From contig OU452210.1 of the NCBI GenBank assembly GCA_911728435.2, forward strand, positions 4,464,001 to 4,528,000: a DNA stretch of 64,000 nt. The letters run 5' to 3'. The translations under genes were made by a program, and so were the position numbers. The notes under the pieces were generated by a model. That model saw only the letters and a program-made list of their open reading frames with translations, searched no databases and was not told the DNA's origin. Positions 56,235-64,000 of the stretch are shown piece by piece. Source of the DNA: Apoderus coryli (taxonomy: Eukaryota; Arthropoda; Insecta; Coleoptera; Attelabidae). Every line of letters begins with the position of its first letter. Position 1 is the stretch's first letter.

Positions 56235-56460
56235 TTAGTCCCGATGAAGGGAATAAATATTCTCGAAAGCTTGGCATAACAAACAAGATCTTCGCTATCA
56301 AAGCTTATAGCCTAAACCCAAAAAAAAATATATATACAATATATATAGATAACTGTATTCTTGGGTTGATCAGCAAAAATATTTTTGAATAAAACTATTT
56401 TTCGTTATGCCAAGCTTTCCGTATATTTTTATATCTTCTTCGAAAGCTTGGCATCACGAG
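56235..56460. repeat. Cluster of three Penelope-type end motifs (AAGCTTGGCAT)
   Basis: CGAAAGCTTGGCATAAC occurs on the + strand at 56263-56281, its reverse complement at 56404-56420, and CGAAAGCTTGGCATCACG on the + strand at 56441-56458. The last two form a hairpin with 18-19-bp arms. The first belongs to a hammerhead-like motif (next entry). This looks like colliding or rearranged Penelope-like element termini. Confidence 0.6.
56237..56285 (+). ncRNA. Hammerhead-like motif (one core change)
   Basis: CCGATGA (U4 to C against CUGANGA), stem II GGGAAT-AAAT-ATTCTC (6 bp with one G-U), GAAA, short stem III GC-TTG-GC, then AUA as possible NUH; TTTGTT upstream can pair with AACAAA downstream as stem I. 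Architecture is right but the core U change should weaken or abolish cleavage. Confidence 0.42.
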
Positions 56461-57705
56461 AAATAGGTTACATTATAATATTGAATAAAAAACCTTAGAT
56501 GTCGAATTTGAGCAAATATATTTAACAAATGCATTTACTCTACCTTGTTAAAAGTTCAATAGGTGTTTTAAGAGATTAGATTAATTAATTCAAATAAATT
56601 TTTTCACGTGGGTGTGAAATAAAACTTTCGCTTAAAATACATAATATATTTTTACAAAACTAATGGAGATTAATTAAGCTATAACTAAATAATTATTTTT
56701 TATGAGAATCTTCCAAAATGCATAGTTTAAAAATCAAAATTTACCTGTTAATATAATAATGTTATATAAATGCAAAGTTAATATTATTATATTGAATGAA
56801 CTACAATAAGAATTTCTCAGTACCTAGTTGCAAGTGGATTTAGTATGTTAATTTGGGAATATATTATAATCTTTTCCATTGTCGTAGATTGAGAATTTTC
56901 AAAAGTGAATTGTATTTGAATATAAACAAAAATGAAAGTTTTATATCATAAATGCTCGAACTAATCAAGGGAGTACGAATTTATACTTAATCTAGCATGT
57001 TCACATTAGAAAAAGTTAACAACTGAAGAGTCGTACGTTCATTATTACATTCTTATGTATTCGCAATAAGAAAATCTACAAAATATACATATTTCAAAAT
57101 CACACACTGAACATTACATCGAATAATATAATTATTAACAATTTTACCAACATCACTCGCAGTTCATCTTCATTAATTCACTTGGTTAAACTATACCTGT
57201 ATTTGTTTATAGTTCAACCGTAAAACGCTACGGAACAATTGTGACAAGTCATCTTAAAAAATATATAGAAAAAACGCAGCCACAATTTAAAAAAGGCACA
57301 AGAAACAGTAACTCAGAGACATTTATATCTATCCAAAATAACATAAATTAAATAAAACATATTAAACAACTCTAGAAAAAAGAAAAGTAAATACACAGGC
57401 AAAAACATAATATCTAATAATAATTAGATTTTTTGAATTATTTCTTTGTCGAGTCACCTAATAAATAAGTATAAGTGTTGAGTAGCAAAGCTAGATCTCA
57501 TCACTTCAATGTAATATATTATTTAGGTATAACTTCTATGAGATAAAAAAAATCATTATGTTGTTATTATTACAATATGGATAACAACATTGCTTCTGGT
57601 CCACCATTTCATTAATTTATTTACCAATTTATTATTGAAAAATAGTTTAAGTATTATGTTATAATATTTAGTGTAGAAAGGGCATTGTACTATTCGGTCA
57701 CCTGG
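56461..57705. other. AT-rich non-coding, nothing recognised
   Basis: No supported features. Confidence 0.5.
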
Positions 57706-58023
57706 AACTGTTTATTTTAACACTCTTCCTATAATAGTAAATGTGTTATTACTTATATTTCAATCATTATATCATATGACACAAGATTCCTAAACAGTGA
57801 GGGCATGCACTTTCTTTAGTTGTTTATATTAACAGTTCTGAAACGGTTCAACGATGAGTTTTTACAAAAGGGCTGAATGTACAAGTTTCAATTTGGATGC
57901 GAAAAGTATAGTGATCAGTTAGTTAGGTTCTTAGAGAATAGTCGAATATAGAAAAAAGGTGTACTGAATGGATTAAATTCAATTATTTGGATTATTATCG
58001 GGTTTTATTTGAATTTACTGTTC
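57706..58023. repeat. Inverted duplicate A' (partner at 25023-25340)
   Basis: The reverse complement matches 25023-25340 at roughly 80%, with small indels around 57820-57860. No coding sequence follows on the + strand, so it does not mark a second Cda5 start. Either both copies are members of a dispersed repeat, or this is an old inverted segmental duplication. Confidence 0.85.
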
Positions 58024-58639
58024 TTATCCTTACAATTAATTTATTTAATTATTGGTTAAACCATTTTTACAAAATTAATTTAAAAAACAATAGAATCAAT
58101 ACAACACATTGTATATTATGAAGCAATATTTCTGGATAATTTTGCGTCAAATTTACAGTAGCTGATCATCCTGTCAGCTACGTCAGAGCAACTTTAGGTT
58201 AACAATGGAATACTCTAAATTTTGTTAATCTGTATTGTCGAAAACGTCTTTCATGTGACATAAATGAAAACCCTTTATCTTGTTGCATATTTTGATATCT
58301 GAAAAGCGTATTAATCACACATTTCTGTTATGCTTCAAAATAATTTATTTAAACATGTAGCCGGCAAAACTGAATTAATTTATTAAGAGTGGGTAATCTA
58401 GGTTATATGTATAGCTTTTAAAGTTAATTGTTTTATTGATAGTTATTAATTTTGTGTCGAAATTCACAAGATTCACGTATAATTCGAGAACCTCTGTCTA
58501 ATGTTAAGGAAATAAAAAATATTTCGTAGCATTTCCAACTGTATAATAAGAAAATAAATTATTATAATAACAATCGATAGAATCTCGATTTAAGTTTTTC
58601 TTTTTTTATGACCTCTGTTAGTTGTTGAAGAAGTACATT
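58024..58639. other. AT-rich non-coding, nothing recognised
   Basis: No supported features. Confidence 0.5.
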
Positions 58640-59640
58640 CTATTGTACAAGACATAAAAACTAATGCTGTTGTAATGACGGCGTCTCAGTACCTATGTTG
58701 AAATATTGTAGCCCCATTATAGATAAATATATTGTTCACATCATAAATTGTTCAATTGAAGCTAGTTATTTTCCTTATCAATGGATAATTGCCATTGGTT
58801 CTCCGCTAGATAAGTGTTGCAATCCTGCATCATTTAATAAATCTATAATCAAATTAATGAGTATGTAAATAAAAATAATATCCTACCTGACTTGCAGTGT
58901 AGTTTTCGTAAGAATTTTAGTACATTGGTTGCATTATATAACGTAAATGATAATATAATGGCGGCATATGATGGGGGTGAAATTATTCGAATTCACCAAG
59001 GCATTTGATACGATTAATCACAAATTATTATGTGCCAAGCTGTGGTATTATGGCTTTTTTGATACCTCTTGCAACATGATGAATTTTCGGACTTTACCCG
59101 GGTATTATCTGGACTTCATTTAAATACGATAGATTGAAATGGCTTAAAATGAAAAACGCCAACACCATATGGAAGTTTTTGTGTTTCAAACATAGAAAAG
59201 TGAAATTTGTTCTCGTCAACTTCGAAATAAATTTGCATTCCGAAATATGATCCACGTTAGGAATATTCGAAATAATGTTAAGCTAACAGTTCCCCGTCTT
59301 GGCACAGCATTGTTTCAATGCTCCTTTACCTATTGCGCGACTAACCTCGCTCTTTAACTCCTTACCGGTTGATCTCACACAGCTACAGCCTGAACAATTC
59401 AAGCTAAAATTCCAAAAAACATTTATGGGATATTCAGAGTGCTGGTTAATTTTTGAATTAAAACTAAATCATTCCCATCATTGGCTGTCCCTGAATTGTG
59501 TATTTATATTATGTGTATTATTAATTGTATCTTAAGTTAATCTATGTATTTGATATACTTGTGTGTTCCATCTGGTGAATTTTCTGTTGTGTGGGTCCTG
59601 GTTTGGTTAAGTTGCGTAACAACTACAGCTAGCCTTGGCC
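58640..59640 (+). pseudogene. Decayed LINE related to the 53.6-kb element
   Basis: Pieces in shifting frames: LKYCSPIIDKYIVHIINCSI near 58697, NILPDLQCSFRKNFSTLVAL near 58876, EFTKAFDTINHKLLCAKLWY near 58988 (RT motif A). After a deletion removing motifs B and C come RLKWLKMKNRQHHMEVFVF near 59132, NVKLTVPRLGTALFQCSFTY near 59275 and LPVDLTQLQPEQFKLKFQ. The order and wording parallel the 53.6-kb LINE (DFSKAFDTINHRLLIAKLKF; LTMPHHRTSLFQRSFTYNAI). It has many stops and no catalytic FADD. Confidence 0.8.
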
Positions 59641-60473
59641 CAATTAGTGACACATTGGAAACGTTTTGATAAAATCTCCAAATTGCCGAACGTTCAGCCC
59701 TACGAACGATAACAAAAATTCGCAATCCTCTATCCGGCTATTTAAGTTGTGGCCATAGAGTCACGGGCTACTCTGTGTAATATCTTATATTTTGTGAATA
59801 TTCATTATTGGATGTCAGACACATAAAACTATCATTAGAATGTTAAGATTTGGGTATCATAAATTAATAGCGTGACCGCGGGAACAGGTATGGCTGTTAT
59901 TCTTCTATACCAAAATAAAAAAGCGCCGCTGCTTTAAATTGAATGGTAATATGTGCAAATAGGAATTATCATGCATTGTTATAAAAAAAATAAGTATCGC
60001 GTTTAAAAAAATAATAAAAAACATTTCATTCACACAATTCATGTCTTAGTTTAGATGAGAGCAATATAATTTCGTAATAGTTCTTATCTAAGCATGTATA
60101 TATCAGTTACAAAAATCATTATGACCTCGATGAGAACATAATACGATTCTTATTTAGATTTAAAAACTTTTAAATAGAAAACAAGCAACATATGTACATT
60201 TAGTTATTATCGAGATATCTTTTATGTCCGTTTTTGAGAACATAAAGAAAGGAAACGGATCTGTATTATACTCATGGTCACTTTACCTTGGAATTTATAA
60301 AGTTGCATATTATTGCTTTGTTTTTACATTGTCTTTGCAGATTTTAAAAGAAAATAGGATTCTTAATTACGTTAATGTTTATTTATTTAACTCACAATTT
60401 TTAATTTTGTATCTAAGTTAAAAATTCGAATATCAATTGCAAACTTCACACTAGAATGATCTGAATTGCGATT
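59641..60473. other. AT-rich non-coding, nothing recognised
   Basis: No supported features. Confidence 0.5.
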
Positions 60474-60815
60474 TCAAATTACATACATTAGATCACTTAA
60501 GTTAAGAATATAAGATAACAAAGAGAGTCTCCTTAGAAGTCGCCTTTTCTGAATAGAAATTAAGTGGCTAGCTAAAGGTCGATAGATAATACAGGCCCTC
60601 GAGAGATTTTGCTTAAACTGCATACAAGCTTGTGTGAGAGCACTATTTGTCAGCAGAGATTGACGACAGCCATCTTCCACTTCATATAAAACCGGATCAA
60701 TTGCATTCAGTATTAGTTTATACAAAATCTGAGAATGGGTGGAATTTCTTCCACTAGTGGATGTTGATTCCATCTGATATTGTCTCCCCCATTGTATCAG
60801 CCATTGGAACTAGTA
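60474..60815 (-). other. Unidentified open frame, possible gene or element fragment
   Basis: A frame of 99 codons from the first Met (open a further ~14 codons upstream) in a GC-richer block. It reads LILNAIDPVLYEVEDGCRQS, then LLTNSALTQACMQFKQNLSR, then ACIIYRPLASHLISIQKRRL. Residue usage is not that of AT-rich noise and there are no internal stops. There is no signal peptide or transmembrane segment. I do not recognise the family; a mobile-element fragment seems most likely given the neighbourhood. Confidence 0.3.
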
Positions 60816-62321
60816 TTTTTTGTTGAACCTTGGTGGTGGAAGCACGATAGTGATGGGCGCTCGGTTTTTAACTTATTACCATCTTTCTAGTGGGACACGG
60901 GTTCCTATAGGTAAAGTTCTAAATTTCTATTTAGAAATAGCGATCAGGGTATTTGGTTTGTTGTCACACACCTTGACTCATGTTTTTGAAGAAAGGATAA
61001 CGAGCCCAGTAAGATACTTGGTTGCATTTACATGCCTATGCGATAGTCATCACCAATTAGTGTAAATTAGCTTTAGCTTCTATAGCTAAAAATATCACAG
61101 GAGTATAAAATTTAGGTATTTTTCAATGTATCTCCAAGAATTTGTTTAATCACATCATGAAATTTGATACACCTCAAAAACTAAATATTTAGATAATTTT
61201 CTGGGGTCGTATTTTGTTTCTCCCCCGAACATTATTGTGTACGCCCCTGACGTCTAGCGGTCCAAAATTTTAATTATCCATCCTAATTAAATTCTTTCTT
61301 ACTTCGTGCATTTTCCCGAGACGTTGACAATTTTCGAGACATTTAAACCTATAACTATTCTCATTTTTTAACAATAATAATAAAAAAAGTTCAATGAACT
61401 GGGTCATAGGGATGCAAGAAATGTATCGATATATTCTTTCCTTCATTATTAGAAATGCAAGAAATGTATTGATATATTCCATTCGATCTCAATTTCTTTT
61501 TAAGGTTGAACTATTGTCTTGAGGATTGCAACTTAGTCTATTGTATATCCCTAAAATGTGTTCTATTCCTCCAAAATCACCTCTTATAATATGTAGACGT
61601 ATTATTGCCTCAGAGCATAGTTGTTATAGAAATAAAATACAGTGGATTAATAAGCAACTAAAACATCAAAACTGAATGTTTAAAATTATATTGATTGATA
61701 GTACAATTAATATATACATATATAATAAATATAATAATTTCATTAACTAACTAGCAATCTTAACATTCGAATATCTAGTTTTATATATAATTGTTTATAA
61801 CTATATTTATGTTAGTTTTATTTTCAGTCATTTATTTTGAACATAATAAATTAGAAAAAATATCTACTTATGAGCTTTGGATTTAGTGTGCATTAAAATA
61901 TTACATTACATACAATTGAGTACTTACACTTACTTAGGTATCAATAATAAAAACTTATTTAGGGCAGATACATATTACATGATTAAAAGTGTGCACTTAG
62001 GTTAAGTCAAAAAAGCAGATAGGTTTTATCTGATTATCTTGTTGGTTTTTTGAGCGTAACTTCATCGGAACGTATCAGAAGTAAGTAATGGCAACATGCT
62101 GGATTTATCCACAGAAACTGGTATCTCGTTTCTGCTTGATATAATTATAAGATCTAAGGCAGAATGTTATTCTGTTATAGTTTTTAGCTCTCCATATCAT
62201 ATATGTAATATATGTATATATGGAGACTATTAGTTTCATGAAAAAAAAATTTTTTTTAATTTCACCGGAAATACTTCTTTTTGGTCATTTTATACATAAA
62301 TAAGTAGTTTTAAAAAAATGT
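60816..62321. other. Mixed non-coding, one GC-richer part
   Basis: 60816-61070 is GC-richer and holds a + strand 81-codon frame without a recognised motif; it may belong with the frame on its left as one element. At 61411-61460 a 25-bp segment around GCAAGAAATGTAT.GATATATTC is repeated at 40-bp spacing. The rest is AT-rich. Confidence 0.45.
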
Positions 62322-62346
62322 CTGTCTGTCTGTCTGTCTGTCTGTA

Positions 62347-62377
<31 letters not shown>
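62322..62377. repeat. (TGTC)n microsatellite
   Basis: Tetranucleotide TGTC repeats of about 14 units with one TGTA interruption, directly abutting the left edge of the satellite array. Confidence 0.95.
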
Positions 62378-64000
62378 ATCCACGAAAACGCAAAAACCGC
62401 TTAACAGATTTTAACCAAATTTGGTACAAAAATACTATTGGACATGGCAAGGAGCTGATTAGATTTTGGGAAACATTGAGCGTAGGCAAAGGGTTTAAAA
62501 GAGGGTTCAAAAATTAAAAAAATTCATAGTTCTTAAACTTATCCGAAATACTGCATAATTTTTTACGCATTTAATTGAATATAACCTAAAATATTGAACA
62601 TAAAATATTAGACCACATTGGCGTTCGAAAATAGTGTAAAATGGGGTAAAAAAGATTAAAAAAAAACGTATTTCTTAAAAATAGCAGAAATATTAACTAG
62701 TTCTTGATAGTTTTGATAGAATATAACCTATAAAATGTGTTATGAATAACTTACTTTCATAGGCGTTCGTAAATAGTGGAAAAGGGGTCAAAACATAAAA
62801 AATATATATTTCCTAAACTTATTCGGAATATGGAATAATTTTTCATAGTTGTGATACAATATAAGCTAAAAAATATTCCATAAAAGAATTGGTTCACACA
62901 GGCGTTCGAAAATAGTTTAAAAAAAGGGTCAAAAACGAAAAAAAAAACGTTTCCCAAATATACCAGAAAAATTGGCTAATTATATATAGCTTTGATATAA
63001 GATAACCTAAAAAATGCAGCATAAAATTTTTATTCACATAGGCGTTCGTAAATAGTAGAAAAAGGGGTAAAATAAAAAAAAATTAAAATGTAAAAAATTT
63101 TATATTTAACTAGATGAATTGGTGTTAAAAATACACGACAAAAATTAATGTACCATAGGCGTCCGTAAAAATTCTATAAAAGGGTCAGAAAAAATTTGTA
63201 TCCGTGATAACTCAAAAACCATTTAACGGATTTTAACCACATTTGGTACGAAAATACTACAGGATAATTATAGGTGGTGATTAACATTGAGCGTAGGCAA
63301 CGGGTTTAAAAGAGGTTTCAAAAATTTAAAAAATCATAGTTCTTAAACTTATCCGAAATATTGAATAATTTTTTATAGTTGTGATAGAATATAACCTAAA
63401 AAATGTTACATAAAAGAATTAGTTCACACAGGCGTTCGAAAATAGTGTAAAAAAGGGTCAATAACGAAAAAAAAATGTTTCCCAAATATACCAGAAAAAT
63501 TGGCTAATTATATATAGCTTTGATATAAGATAACCTAAAAAATGCAGCATAAAATTTTTATTTACATAGGCGTTCGTAAATAGTAGAAAAAGGGGTAAAA
63601 TAAAATAAATTAAAATGTAAAAATTTTTATATTTAACTAGTTGAGTTGGTGTTAAAAATACACGACAAAAATTAATGTTCCATAGGCGTTCGTGAAAATT
63701 CTATAAAAGGGTCAGAAAAAATTTGTATCCGTGATAACTCAAAAACCACTTAACGGATTTTAACCACATTTGGTACGAAAATACTACAGGCTATTTATAG
63801 GTGGTGATTAACATTGAGCGTAGGCAAGGGGTTTAAAAGAGGGTTCAAAAATTTAAAAAAATTATAGTTCTTAAACTTATCCGAAATATTGAATAATTTT
63901 TTATAGGTGTGATAGAATATAACCTAAAAAATGTTACATAAAAGAATTAGTTCACACAGGCGTTCGAAAATAGTCTTAAAAAAAGAGTCAAAAACGAAAA
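62378..64000. repeat. Nested satellite array (basic ~140 bp, higher-order ~529 bp)
   Basis: A landmark GGCGTTCG box recurs at 62620, 62762, 62901, 63041, 63158 (GGCGTCCG), 63431, 63569, 63685 and 63959. Spacing is about 139-142 bp, with shorter (116-117) and double (273-274) steps repeating in register, giving a higher-order unit of 528-530 bp (62901 to 63431 to 63959). Each higher-order unit starts with a TATCC.(C/T)GA(A/T)AAC block ending in AACCA.ATTTGGTAC.AAAATACTA (62378, 63200, 63728). The first unit is about 822 bp, carrying extra basic units. The array continues past the window edge. Confidence 0.9.

Noticed and set aside
62310..62510. 66-codon minus-strand frame with QTDRQTDRHTDRQ
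   Set aside because: It is a translation of the TGTC microsatellite and the satellite edge.
1..64000. CRISPR arrays, bacterial insertion sequences or laterally acquired bacterial genes
   Set aside because: I looked for regular short direct repeats with unique spacers and for bacterial-type gene clusters and found none; all repeats have eukaryotic mobile-element or satellite character.

Overview
This window looks like insect (at least arthropod) nuclear DNA. It is very AT-rich, coding sequence is broken into small exons by AT-rich introns with GT..AG borders, and most of the rest is decayed eukaryotic mobile DNA (BEL/Pao, Penelope-like, mariner, hAT, LINE, a tRNA-derived repeat, foldback elements, satellite). 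I see no bacterial operon, plasmid or phage features. The insect order cannot be fixed from the sequence alone.

Only one host gene is clear, and it is on the minus strand: a chitin deacetylase of the Cda5 type (610-19051, possibly from 25005; its 3' end lies left of base 1). I reconstructed 15 confident exons plus one tentative 5' exon, and the reading phase agrees at every junction. Read N to C, the protein has a six-cysteine CBM14/peritrophin chitin-binding domain (exons 18862-19051 and 17411-17705), then a very long low-complexity linker rich in Thr, Pro, Asn, Gln and Tyr-Asp (17112 down to 1606), a short Cys-rich hinge (1343-1536), and the start of the NodB polysaccharide deacetylase domain (610-835). 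The rest of the catalytic domain is outside the window. The linker has an RSKR furin-type site, and six of its exons are phase-symmetric cassettes, including a 39-nt microexon.

Introns of this gene (104-24941) hold the 3' end of a BEL/Pao retrotransposon, several inverted-repeat elements, an internally deleted mariner (17935-18775) and one copy of a tRNA-Ala-related repeat. From about 25 to 62 kb I find no host gene that I can name. That stretch is intergenic or a very long 5' intron: AT-rich sequence with Penelope-like RT debris, three further copies of the tRNA-Ala repeat, mariner fragments, a 1.57-kb hAT element with intact ends, a LINE with a long RT frame (53620-55257) and a decayed relative of it (58640-59640). 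The window ends in a nested satellite (62322-64000) with a basic period near 140 bp arranged in units of about 529 bp.

The least expected signal is six scattered sites with hammerhead-ribozyme-like boxes (CUGANGA, stem II, GAAA) at what look like Penelope-like element termini. The best is at 36721-36770 on the minus strand. A second oddity is a pair of inverted 320-bp copies 32.7 kb apart, one of which sits directly upstream of the tentative first Cda5 exon.
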